NCBI GenBank assembly: GCA_949841465.1
Contig: CATKZW010000001.1
Coordinates: forward strand, 59,916 to 123,915
Origin: an uncultured Oscillospiraceae bacterium
GTDB taxonomy: Bacteria; Bacillota; Clostridia; Oscillospirales; Oscillospiraceae
Length of the DNA: 64,000 nt
Direction of reading: 5' to 3'
The notes beneath the pieces were generated by a model. That model did not search any database, had not been told where the DNA came from, and was given only the letters and a program-made list of their open reading frames with translations. A program made the position numbers and the translations under genes. Positions 29,685-37,967 of the stretch are shown here, piece by piece; position 1 is the stretch's first letter, and the number at the start of each line of letters is the position of its first letter.

Positions 29685-30700
29685 TATTTTCCTCCTTCCA
29701 GCCCAATGGCGTGGCAGATGCCGGGGATGGACTCCCCCTGCATGGTGGCGGTGGGGGAGTGGAGCGCCCCGGTGGGGCAGAACAGGATGCGCTTCCACCG
29801 CCCCGCCAGCAGCCCCGGCAGCAGGTAGCCGCACAGCACCGACGCCGAGCAGCCGCATCCGGACGCCCCGGCGTGGACGTCCTGCTCCTCCCGGTCGAAG
29901 AGGATCAGGCCGCAGTCGTTGTAGTTGGCCAGCTTCACCCCGTCATGGGCGAAGAAGTCGGTGACGATCTCGTGGCCCAGGCTGCCCAGGTCGCCGGTGA
30001 CGATGAGGTCGTAGTAGTCTGGGGACAGGCCGGTGTCCTCAAAGTGGGCCTTCAAGGTCTCGTAGGCCGCGGGCGCCATGGCCGCGCCCATGTTGTTGGC
30101 GTCCTTGATGCCCTTGTCCACCACCTTGCCTACCGTCACCCGGACCACCCGGGGGCCGGGGCGCACCTCGCCGGTCAGCACCACCGCGCCGGAGGCGGTG
30201 GCCGTCCACTGGGCGGTGGGGGTGCGCTGCGAGCCGTACTCCAGCGGCGTGCGGTACTGCCGCTCCGCCGAGCAGAAGTGGGAGGAGGTGACGGCGGCGG
30301 CATATTTCCCATACCCGCCGCTGAGCAGCAGGGTGGCCAGGGCCAGGCTCTCCCCCATGGTGGAGCAGGCCCCGTACAGCCCGAAGAAGGGCACGGCGGC
30401 GGTTCGGGCGGCGTAGCCGGAGCCGATGCACTGGTTCAGCAGGTCGCCGGCCAGCAGCAGGTCCAGGTCGCCGGTGTGCAGGCCGGCCCGCTTCAGCGCC
30501 GCGTCCAGGGCCAGCTGCTGCATGGCGGACTCCGCCTGCTCCCAGGTCTTGGCCCCGAACAGGTCGTCCTCACAGGTGTGGTCAAAGTGGCGGCGGAGGG
30601 GGCCCTGGCACTCCTTGTGCCCGGCGGAGGAGCCGTGGCCGATGATGACGGGGGGCGAGCCCGGCTGAAAGGTCTGCCGCCCCAGCTTTTGATTTTCCAT
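29684..30700 (-). CDS. spoVAD: Stage V sporulation protein AD (thiolase fold)
   Basis: PPVIIGHGSSAGHKECQGPLRRHFDHTCEDDLFGAKTWEQAESAMQQLALDAAL... Confidence 0.93.
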   Translation of the reverse strand: MENQKLGRQTFQPGSPPVIIGHGSSAGHKECQGPLRRHFDHTCEDDLFGAKTWEQAESAMQQLALDAALKRAGLHTGDLDLLLAGDLLNQCIGSGYAARTAAVPFFGLYGACSTMGESLALATLLLSGGYGKYAAAVTSSHFCSAERQYRTPLEYGSQRTPTAQWTATASGAVVLTGEVRPGPRVVRVTVGKVVDKGIKDANNMGAAMAPAAYETLKAHFEDTGLSPDYYDLIVTGDLGSLGHEIVTDFFAHDGVKLANYNDCGLILFDREEQDVHAGASGCGCSASVLCGYLLPGLLAGRWKRILFCPTGALHSPTATMQGESIPGICHAIGLEGGK

Positions 30701-30897
30701 TGGAACTGACTCCTTTCGCGCGCCGTTTCCCGTCCGGACGGCGCACACGCCCTTGGCGTGATTTACAGGTAGTTTGTGCAAAGTAAGCCAATTCATACGC
30801 GGGGAAAGATTTGACAAAGAAAAAGGGGCTGCCTCTGGAAAAGCGGGGAGAATGGTGGTATAATGCCTTTTGAAATTTTTGGGGGAGGGACGGTTTT

Positions 30898-31512
30898 ATG
30901 CCGGAAGAGACCCGTACCATCGGATATATCTGCCCCGTCTGCGGCCAGGCGGTGATCGCCAAGCGCACCGCCTTCCAGCTGTGCGCGGGGGACAGCGTCC
31001 TGCCCTGTCCCTGCGGCAGGTCGGAGCTGGGCTTCCGTCAGCTGGGGGACCGCTGCGAGGTCACGGTGCCCTGCCTGTTCTGCGCCAGGGACCACACCGC
31101 CGTGTGCGGCAACGACGCGCTGCTCCGCCGGAAGCTGCTGGCCCTGAGCTGCCCCGCCTCGGGGCTGAACTGCTGCTGCGTCGGGGAGGAGGACCAGGTG
31201 TTCCAGGCCATGGAGAAGCTGGAGGCGGCGGTGGACAAGCTGCGCCTGGACGACCAGACGGACCAGCGGGGGGCCTTTCTGGACGAGGTGGTCATGGGGG
31301 AGACCCTGGCCGAGCTGAAAGATATCGCCGCCCGGGGCGGGGTGAAGTGCGCCTGCGGCTCCACAGACTACGGCGTAAAGGTGGGGTACTCGTCGGTGGA
31401 CCTGGTGTGCGCCCGGTGCGGCGCGGCCCTGCGGCTGAGCGCGGCCACTCAGGACGACCTGGCCGCCCTGTGCGCCCGTGACACGCTGACCATCCCCGGG
31501 AAGAAGGATTGA
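30898..31512 (+). CDS. Hypothetical protein rich in CxxC zinc-ribbon-like motifs
   Basis: CPVCG, CPCG, CLFC, CACGS, CARCG motifs in 204 aa. Confidence 0.75.
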   Translation: MPEETRTIGYICPVCGQAVIAKRTAFQLCAGDSVLPCPCGRSELGFRQLGDRCEVTVPCLFCARDHTAVCGNDALLRRKLLALSCPASGLNCCCVGEEDQVFQAMEKLEAAVDKLRLDDQTDQRGAFLDEVVMGETLAELKDIAARGGVKCACGSTDYGVKVGYSSVDLVCARCGAALRLSAATQDDLAALCARDTLTIPGKKD

Positions 31513-31519
31513 CAGTTTT

Positions 31520-32269
31520 ATGAGCACGGTTTATGAGATGAACTGCCGGGTGGACTCCCGGGATGTGGATTTGTTCAACCAGTGCCGCCCGTCGGCGGTG
31601 CTGGGCTTTTTGCAGGAGGCCGCCACCCAGGCGGCGCTGGCCCTGGGGGTGTCCGGGCCGCAGATCCGGGAGAAGTACAACTGCCTGTGGATGGTCACCC
31701 GCAGCTGGGTGCAGCTGGACGCGCCCCTGCGGTGGAACGACCCTCTGACGGTGAAGACCTGGCACCGGGGGGCGTCGGGGGCGTCCTCCTACCGGGACTT
31801 CGACCTGTTCCGGGACGGCAGGCCCATCGGCCAGGGGGCCTCGGTGTGGGTGATGGTGGACGCCGATGAGCGGAAGCTGTTTCGCATGAAGAACCTGACG
31901 GAGTTCCAGGGCACCGACGGCGGGGAGCTGAACAAATCCATCAGGCTGCGCCGCCCGGCCATGCCGGAGACCTTCGACGGCCGGACGCGCCGGGAGCTGC
32001 GCTATTCCGACACCGACATCAACGGCCACGTGAACAACGCCCACTACGCCGATTTCGCCTGCGACAGCCTCCATCTGGAGCGGCTGGGCCGGGGGAAGTT
32101 CGTGCGGTCCTTCCAGATCGGCTACGTCAGCGAGTGCCGGGCGGGGGAGACCGTCTGGGTGGACACCGCCGCCCGGGGGGACGAGCTGTTTGCCCGGGGC
32201 GAGGGGGAAAACGGGGATGAGCGGTTTGATTTTACGCTGACGCTGGAGGATTTAACAGACCGGAGCTGA
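31520..32269 (+). CDS. Acyl-ACP thioesterase (FatA/FatB family, hotdog)
   Basis: RVDSRDVDLFNQCRPSAVLGFLQEAATQAA...SDTDINGHVNNAHYADFACD. Confidence 0.88.
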   Translation: MSTVYEMNCRVDSRDVDLFNQCRPSAVLGFLQEAATQAALALGVSGPQIREKYNCLWMVTRSWVQLDAPLRWNDPLTVKTWHRGASGASSYRDFDLFRDGRPIGQGASVWVMVDADERKLFRMKNLTEFQGTDGGELNKSIRLRRPAMPETFDGRTRRELRYSDTDINGHVNNAHYADFACDSLHLERLGRGKFVRSFQIGYVSECRAGETVWVDTAARGDELFARGEGENGDERFDFTLTLEDLTDRS

Positions 32270-32377
32270 GATTTAATCCTTTTGTAACAAATCCTCACGA
32301 ACTTTTGTAACGACTGACCTTTATTCTAATACTTGCAAGAGATGCTTTTCTTTTTCATTCTATCCTCCATCCTTTCG

Positions 32378-32412
32378 AGCCGGGGCGCAAGCCTCGGCTC
32401 ACCTTTTTGGGG
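32378..32412 (+). terminator. Rho-independent terminator
   Basis: CGAGCCGGGGCGCAAGCCTCGGCTCACCTTTTT. Confidence 0.6.
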
Positions 32413-32442
32413 ACGGACCAATGAACGGGTCCGTCCCCTTTG
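32409..32442. terminator. Second strong hairpin terminator
   Basis: GGGGACGGACCaatgaacGGGTCCGTCCCCTTT. Confidence 0.7.
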
Positions 32443-32502
32443 TGCATTCTGCCTTAAACATTTTTTAAGAAAATCCCCACCAAAATCTAAGAAGGTTCGG
32501 CA

Positions 32503-32530
32503 TTGAAATTGAAGATTTGTCCTCTATAAT
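32503..32530 (+). promoter_or_regulatory. Sigma-A type promoter
   Basis: TTGAAA (32503)-16-TATAAT (32525). Confidence 0.55.
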
Positions 32531-32568
32531 CAGGACCATCAAAACGGCAGGCTGCAATATGCTGTTTG

Positions 32569-32675
32569 GAGCCCCCGCGGAAGCGCCTTTCAGCTTTCGT
32601 GGGAAGAGGAGACGCAGCGGAGTGAACGAGCTTTCGCCGCAGGCGGAAGCAGGTGAGCGCAGCTTGTGTCGATGT
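32569..32675 (+). repeat. Structured element copy A (two hairpins plus long-range stem)
   Basis: Aligns with 43850..43953; hairpins 32574..32603 and 32630..32650; stem GACGCA/TGTGTC. Confidence 0.65.
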
Positions 32676-32690
32676 GAGAGGAGGATCTTC

Positions 32691-33755
32691 GTGAATATCT
32701 TGATTTTAACAGGGAAATTCGGCATGGGCCATCTGTCCGCCGCCCGGGCGCTCCAGGAGCAGCTGGGTCAGGACGGGCACCGCGCCGACATTGTGGACCT
32801 GTTTGAATACGCGCTTCCCGAGCGGGCCTCCGCCATGTACTGGTGGTTCAACGTGCTGGTGACCTACGGCGGCGTTTTTTATAACATCTACCACGAACTC
32901 ACCGCCAACGACTCCGGAGACGGCCGGGGGGACGACCTGCTGGACGGTCTGGACCGGCTGCTGGACGAGTACCGGCCCGACGTGGTGGTGTCCACCCACC
33001 CCATCTGCTCCGCCGCCGTGGCCCGTTATAAGGAAGAGGGGCCGTCGGACATCCCCCTGGTCACCTGCGTCACCGACGTGACCTGCCACAGTGAATGGCT
33101 TCACCCCGGCACCGACTGCTACCTGGTGGCGGAGGAGGCCGTCCGGGATGGGCTCATCGCCAAGGGTGTGGACCCGGACGCCATTGTGGTGTCCGGCATC
33201 CCGGTGAGCGGGCGCTTCCGGCCCGCTCACCGGGACCGCTCCCGCAGGCGGGAGCTGCTCATCATGGGGGGCGGTCTGGGGCTGATGCCCAGGCGGGATT
33301 CCTTTTATCAGGCGCTCAACGCCCTGCCGGGGGTGCACACCACCATCCTCACCGGGCGGAATGAGAAGCTGTTCCAGCGGCTGGACGGCAAGTATGAAAA
33401 CATTGAGGCGGTGCCCTTTACCACCGAGGTGGAGAAGTACATGGCCCGGGCCCACCTGATGCTGTCCAAGCCCGGCGGGATCACCTGCTTTGAAGCCATT
33501 GCCGCCCGGCTGCCCATCCTGGCCTGGCAGCCCTTCCTGAAGCAGGAGCAGGAGAACGCCGGCTTCCTGGTGCGCCGGGGGATGGCCCGGATTGCAGCCA
33601 AGGAGGAGAGCGCCTGTCTGGCCGCCATCCGGGAGACCATCTACGACGACGAGGCGCTGTCCGGCATGGAGCGGGCCATGGACGAGATGGCCGCCACCCT
33701 GGGCCGTACCGCCGCCTGCGCTGTGGTGCGGGAGCTGGCCCAGGTGCGCATGTAG
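32691..33755 (+). CDS. MGDG synthase/UgtP-like glycosyltransferase (diacylglycerol glycosyltransferase family)
   Basis: VNILILTGKFGMGHLSAARALQEQL...LSKPGGITCFEAIAARLPILAWQPFLKQEQENAGFL; GTG start with GAGGAGG. Confidence 0.88.
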   Translation: MNILILTGKFGMGHLSAARALQEQLGQDGHRADIVDLFEYALPERASAMYWWFNVLVTYGGVFYNIYHELTANDSGDGRGDDLLDGLDRLLDEYRPDVVVSTHPICSAAVARYKEEGPSDIPLVTCVTDVTCHSEWLHPGTDCYLVAEEAVRDGLIAKGVDPDAIVVSGIPVSGRFRPAHRDRSRRRELLIMGGGLGLMPRRDSFYQALNALPGVHTTILTGRNEKLFQRLDGKYENIEAVPFTTEVEKYMARAHLMLSKPGGITCFEAIAARLPILAWQPFLKQEQENAGFLVRRGMARIAAKEESACLAAIRETIYDDEALSGMERAMDEMAATLGRTAACAVVRELAQVRM

Positions 33756-33846
33756 TTCTTTTTCTTGCGTGCAGTGCCCGCATAGCGGGCACTGGCAGCC
33801 TAAGCCGCCGCAGGCGGCCCACGGAAAGAAAAAGAACCAAAAAGAA
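33754..33846. repeat. Imperfect inverted-repeat element with two internal hairpins
   Basis: TTCTTTTTCTTGCGTG ... CACGGAAAGAAAAAGAA arms; AGTGCCCGCatagCGGGCACT and GCCGCCGCAGGCGGC inside. Confidence 0.65.
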
Positions 33847-33927
33847 CTTTTAATTCGCTGACAAAACGGTTTCTGGGCCTTGAAGTATCTGCCCGACAAC
33901 AAAAGTGTATGGAATGAGGAAACTAAT

Positions 33928-35028
33928 ATGAAGGCTAAGGTCAAAAATGCTTTGTGCATAGGGGCGGTGCTGGCCCTGCTGGGCTGGACGGTGCACACCA
34001 TCCTCCAGGAGCAGACCCCGGGTCAGCTGGGGGCCGCGCTGCTCAGCGCCGACTGGCGCGTGCTGCTGCTGGGAGCGCCGCTGATGGCCCTGTTTATCTG
34101 CTGCGAGGCCAAGGCCACCCACTCCATCCTCCGGGCGCTGGGGTGCCCCCAGGCGTTCCGGAAGTGCGCCTATTACTCCAGCGTGGGCTTCTTTTTCAGC
34201 ACCATCACCCCCTCTGCCACCGGCGGACAGCCCGCCCAGGTGGTGGCCATGAAGAAGGACGGGGTGCCTGCCGCCTCCGGCGCGCTGGACATGCTGCTGG
34301 TCACCATCGGGTACAACACCGCCGCCATGATCTGGGGCGTGTTCGCCCTGTTCACCGCCAACGGCCTGACCGAGCGGCTGGGCGGCCGGGTGGGGCTGCT
34401 GCTGGGGCTGGGGCTGGCCGTCTTTACCCTGCTGGACGTGGCCATGTTCCTCTTCCTGTTCCTCCCCGGCCCGATCAAAAAGCTGCTTCATGGCTGTATT
34501 GGGCTGGGGGCGCGGGTATTTCCCAGGCTGGACAAGGCCGGTCTGGTGGAAAAAGCCGACGAGCATCTGGCCGAGTACCGCCGGGGCGCGGACCTGATCC
34601 GCCGGGCCCCCGCCCTGCTGGCCCAGGTGGTGGGGCTGAGCATGGTGCAGCTGGGCTGCTCCTACGCCATCCCCTATGTGGTGTACCGGGCCTTCGGCCT
34701 GTCTGGCTTCGGGCTGGGGGAGATCATAGCGCTCCAGGCGCTGTGCTCCATCGCCGTGGGCTACCTGCCCCTGCCGGGCTCCGCCGGGGCGGCGGAAAAC
34801 GTGTTCCTCCGGGGGTTCCTGCTGGTCTACGGCGAGACCTTGGTGGCCCCTGCCATGATCCTCACCCGCACCATGAGCTGCTATCTGGTGCTCATCGCCA
34901 CCGCCGCGGTGCTGGCGGCGGGCAGGGTCCTGCGCCGCCCCGCCCGCGGCGTGCCCACCGAAGCCGGGGAAAACGCGGAATGCCGCTGCTCCGCTCCCGA
35001 TGACGTGAGCCTGGAGCGGGCGGGCTGA
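33928..35028 (+). CDS. Lysylphosphatidylglycerol synthetase TM region-like flippase (UPF0104 family)
   Basis: Polytopic; AKATHSILRALGCPQAFRKCAYYSSVGFFFSTITPSATGGQPAQVVAMKKDGVP...YLPLPGSAGAAENVF. Confidence 0.88.
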   Translation: MKAKVKNALCIGAVLALLGWTVHTILQEQTPGQLGAALLSADWRVLLLGAPLMALFICCEAKATHSILRALGCPQAFRKCAYYSSVGFFFSTITPSATGGQPAQVVAMKKDGVPAASGALDMLLVTIGYNTAAMIWGVFALFTANGLTERLGGRVGLLLGLGLAVFTLLDVAMFLFLFLPGPIKKLLHGCIGLGARVFPRLDKAGLVEKADEHLAEYRRGADLIRRAPALLAQVVGLSMVQLGCSYAIPYVVYRAFGLSGFGLGEIIALQALCSIAVGYLPLPGSAGAAENVFLRGFLLVYGETLVAPAMILTRTMSCYLVLIATAAVLAAGRVLRRPARGVPTEAGENAECRCSAPDDVSLERAG

Positions 35029-35044
35029 ACGGCCTGAAACGGAG

Positions 35045-35086
35045 AAAGCGGCCCGGTCCCATCCCAGGATGAGGCCGGGCCGCTTT
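35045..35086 (+). terminator. Rho-independent terminator
   Basis: AAAGCGGCCCGG...CCGGGCCGCTTT. Confidence 0.8.
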
Positions 35087-35094
35087 GGAATATT

Positions 35095-35260
35095 TGAGCG
35101 CCGCCGGAACAGAGGGAGACCCCTCCCCTTGCGGGGACAGTTCATACCAGCTTGAGCAGAGGCCCTCTTCCTTCTGCACGTTCTGGTTCGGGCCGTCCCC
35201 GCAGAGGAGGTGGCTCCCTCTGCCTGCGCACCGGCTCCAAGAGTCCTTCCGGCGAAAAAA
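35095..35260 (+). ncRNA. Rod-like structured RNA candidate (6S-like), strand tentative
   Basis: Nested complementary arms: CGCCGGAA/TTCCGGCG, CAGAGGGAG/CTCCCTCTG, CCTCC/GGAGG, GCGGGGAC/GTCCCCGC, CCAG/CTGG, separated by 8x8 internal loop; lies between a terminator and the next gene's promoter. Confidence 0.45.
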
Positions 35261-35273
35261 TTGCCCCGCCCCA

Positions 35274-35302
35274 TTGGCAGGGCGCGGAAGCTGTGGTATA
35301 AT
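35274..35302 (+). promoter_or_regulatory. Sigma-A promoter of the lipoprotein gene
   Basis: TTGGCA (35274)-17-TATAAT (35297), extended TGTGG upstream. Confidence 0.7.
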
Positions 35303-35363
35303 GCGGACATTGGATCGACAAATTTCCCCTGGATGCGGCAGGGGCGTTTCACGGAGGTATCTT

Positions 35364-36059
35364 ATGCGGAGCAAACGAATTGCCGCCCTGCTGCTGGCGG
35401 CGGTGACGGCGCTGGGCCTTTGCGGGTGCGGCAATGAAAAGGCGGAGAAGACGGAGAGTGCGGACATGACCATCCGCCCCGTGGATTTCACCCAGGAGGA
35501 GGCCGCCCTCACCGAGCTGCTGGGGCTGGAGATGGGGAACTACCGCATTTACGACTTCCAGCTGGGGGAAAACAGCGGCGTGCAGAGCCTGTGCCTGACC
35601 GCCTATGAGCTGGCGGACAACGGCTGGAGGGACATCGCCATGGAGGTCCAGCCTGTTTCCGAGGCCAGCGGCAGGGTTGCGCTGACCTTCGGCAGGATGA
35701 CCGACGGGGTGAAGACGGCGGTGCAGAGCGCCTCCGGCACCAGCTCCAACTTCTTTACCCCCGTGCCGGAGGACGACGTGTCCGCTATGGCCTGCGCCAC
35801 CTCCATGCTCACCAGCTCCGCCGCCATTGTGGCGGACCAGGAAATCCCCCTGGCCATCCAGATCGTCACGGCCAAGGGTCAGATCAATTCCTACGACGTG
35901 CAGTATTTCGGCATGCCGCGGGAGTACGCGAAGCACGGCTATGAGCACGTCTACGCCATTACGGTGATGTTCAGCCAGAAGCCGTCGGACGAGCTGGTGC
36001 GGGCGGCGGCGCCCGGCATCCCGCAGGAGCCCTCGGCCCAGCCCTCCCCCGGAGCCTGA
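35364..36059 (+). CDS. Putative lipoprotein, unknown function
   Basis: MRSKRIAALLLAAVTALGLCGCGNEK lipobox; RBS GGAGG. Confidence 0.8.
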   Translation: MRSKRIAALLLAAVTALGLCGCGNEKAEKTESADMTIRPVDFTQEEAALTELLGLEMGNYRIYDFQLGENSGVQSLCLTAYELADNGWRDIAMEVQPVSEASGRVALTFGRMTDGVKTAVQSASGTSSNFFTPVPEDDVSAMACATSMLTSSAAIVADQEIPLAIQIVTAKGQINSYDVQYFGMPREYAKHGYEHVYAITVMFSQKPSDELVRAAAPGIPQEPSAQPSPGA

Positions 36060-36066
36060 TTTCACA

Positions 36067-36103
36067 AAAGGAACGCCCCCGGTTTTCCGGGGGCGTTCCT
36101 TTT
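36067..36103. terminator. Terminator between convergent genes
   Basis: AAAAGGAACGCCCCCGGttttCCGGGGGCGTTCCTTTT. Confidence 0.9.
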
Positions 36104-36776
36104 ACGCCTTCAGCCAGTTTTTCAGCTCGTTCAGGTCCTCCGAGATATGTACGTGGGGGAAACGCTCGAAGGCCGGGGCCTGGGTGGTGCCGTTGAGCAC
36201 CGCGCAGAACTCGCAGCCCCCCGCCTGGGCGGTGGCGGCGTCGATCACCGTGTCGCCGCAGAACAGCACCCGGTCCGCCCGCAGGCTCAGCCGCTCCAGA
36301 GCCATCCACAGCCCCTCTGGATTGGGCTTGGTGTGGCGCACCTCGTCCCCGCCCACCACCAGATCCAGCAGGTCCAGATGGCCCTGGTGCTCGAAGATGC
36401 CCCGGATGGTGGGCCCCGGCTTGGTGGATACGATGGCCGTGCGGACCCCCGCCTCCTTCAGCGCCCGAAGCAGCTCCACCGCCCCGGGGAGGAGCCTGGT
36501 CCCCTCGATCATCAGCTTCCGGTCGTCCCCCTGGGCCTTCACCCCCACGGTGATCTCAAACTGGTGGCGGAAAGCGGCCTGCCGGTCCGGATTGTGCTCC
36601 CCGGAGAGCAGTGAAAAGCCGTCCTCCAGCTTCAGCCCCACGGTGTGCCGCACCTGCTCCGCGGTGGGCTCGGCCAGCCCCAGGGCGGCGAAGCCCCGGC
36701 GGTAGCCCTCCGCGATGGCGGGGGTGGAGTCCCCCAGCGTGTAGTCAAAGTCGAAAAATACCCCTTGATATTTCAT
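36102..36776 (-). CDS. HAD hydrolase (phosphoglycolate/PPi phosphatase-like)
   Basis: GVFFDFDYTLGDSTPAIAEGYRRGF...STKPGPTIRGIF...FCGDTVIDAATAQAGG. Confidence 0.9.
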   Translation of the reverse strand: MKYQGVFFDFDYTLGDSTPAIAEGYRRGFAALGLAEPTAEQVRHTVGLKLEDGFSLLSGEHNPDRQAAFRHQFEITVGVKAQGDDRKLMIEGTRLLPGAVELLRALKEAGVRTAIVSTKPGPTIRGIFEHQGHLDLLDLVVGGDEVRHTKPNPEGLWMALERLSLRADRVLFCGDTVIDAATAQAGGCEFCAVLNGTTQAPAFERFPHVHISEDLNELKNWLKA

Positions 36777-36878
36777 GATATGACCCCTGCTTGATGAAGT
36801 TTGTCCCCGGGCCCAATGGGCTGGGGCAATTGAGCTTATCATATCATAGGCGGGGCCGGTTTACAATATTTAAAACAT

Positions 36879-37196
36879 TTAACTTTCCGCCTGCTCCAGC
36901 AGGTTGGCCGCGCCGTAGCGCAGGCAGCGGTACAGCCGCTGGCGGCCCCGCTTCAGCGTCCGGGAGACGGTGGATTTGTTCACCCCGCACTGCTGGGCGA
37001 TGGCCTCCATGCTCATGCCCTGGCCGTAGTAGAGGACCATGTACTCCCGCTGGCGGGCGGTGACGTCCTGACGCAGGGCGTGGGTCAGGTTGCGCTTCAG
37101 GCGGTTGATTTGGTCCTTGTTGTCGTCCGCCATGAGCTGGGTGTAGACCGCCAGGTCCACCATGCCAAAGGTGTTGTCGTATGAGACGGTGCGCAT
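36879..37196 (-). CDS. Sigma-70 region 4-like / phage-type HTH protein
   Basis: LTHALRQDVTARQREYMVLYYGQGMSMEAIAQQCGVNKSTVSRTLKRGRQRLYRCL. Confidence 0.8.
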   Translation of the reverse strand: MRTVSYDNTFGMVDLAVYTQLMADDNKDQINRLKRNLTHALRQDVTARQREYMVLYYGQGMSMEAIAQQCGVNKSTVSRTLKRGRQRLYRCLRYGAANLLEQAES

Positions 37197-37199
37197 CGT

Positions 37200-37454
37200 T
37201 CAAGTCCTCCTTCTGTGATCGGCTGGGGCGGCGGGGCCGCGCTTGGGCGTGTGCTTGTCGTAATAGTGCTCCAGGTGGCGGGCTACCGCCCGCACGTCCC
37301 GGTACATGGAGCGCAGCGGGCGGGCCCGGCCCTCCAGCTGGAGCCGGAGCTGGTCGCTGCCCGCCTCTTTGCCGGCGCGCTCCAGCTCCACGATGCGGCG
37401 GCGCAGGTCTGCCGCCGTCTGAGCGTATTCCAATGATAATTCGTACAGTGTCAT
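37200..37454 (-). CDS. Small hypothetical protein
   Basis: 84-aa ORF directly upstream of the sigma-like gene, same strand, MTLYELSLEYAQTAADLRRRIVELE. Confidence 0.65.
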   Translation of the reverse strand: MTLYELSLEYAQTAADLRRRIVELERAGKEAGSDQLRLQLEGRARPLRSMYRDVRAVARHLEHYYDKHTPKRGPAAPADHRRRT

Positions 37455-37485
37455 AGTCCCTCTTTTTCTTGTGTTGATGTGGTGT

Positions 37486-37665
37486 TCAGTTCACAGCCCC
37501 CGGCCGTTTCCCCACCCGGCGCAGCTGGGGCGCGAAGTACCGCCGGGCGTAGCGGGCCAGGCAGTCCTCGCATACCGCCCTGCCCTCCAGCTCAAAATAG
37601 GGGTCGCCGGGGTACAGCTCTCCCCGGCACAGGGCGCACCGCGCCTGCCCCGATAGTTGGGAATT
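37486..37665 (-). CDS. Small CxxC zinc-ribbon (LIM-like) protein, below the ORF-track cutoff; start uncertain
   Basis: Minus-strand frame LSGQARCALCRGELYPGDPYFELEGRAVCEDCLARYARRYFAPQLRRVGKRPGAVN*. Confidence 0.45.
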   Translation of the reverse strand, partial: NSQLSGQARCALCRGELYPGDPYFELEGRAVCEDCLARYARRYFAPQLRRVGKRPGAVN

Positions 37666-37724
37666 TCCTCCTGACGTATCCGCTCCATCCTCTCAATTTT
37701 TTTCGCTTCTTTTCAGAAAAACTG

Positions 37725-37753
37725 TTGACAAGCCCACCTCCTGCTGTTATAAT
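37725..37753 (+). promoter_or_regulatory. Consensus promoter for tRNA operon
   Basis: TTGACA-17-TATAAT. Confidence 0.85.
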
Positions 37754-37783
37754 AATCATCGTTGTGAACGCGGAAGCTGCTGT

Positions 37784-37859
37784 GCTGGTGTAGCTCAGCT
37801 GGTAGAGCAGCTGATTTGTAATCAGCAGGTCGGGGGTTCGAATCCGTCCACCAGCTCCA
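37784..37859 (+). tRNA. tRNA-Thr(TGT)
   Basis: Cloverleaf GCTGGTG...CTGATTTGTAATCAG...GGTTCGAATCC...CACCAGCTCCA. Confidence 0.95.
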
Positions 37860-37882
37860 CCTTCTTCCGCTCAATTGAACAC

Positions 37883-37967
37883 GGAGGAGTACCCAAGTGG
37901 CCAAAGGGGACAGACTGTAAATCTGCTGGCTTTGCCTTCGATGGTTCGAATCCATCCTCCTCCACCA
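37883..37967 (+). tRNA. tRNA-Tyr(GTA)
   Basis: GGAGGAG...CAGACTGTAAATCTG, long variable arm, GGTTCGAATCC...CTCCTCCACCA. Confidence 0.95.
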
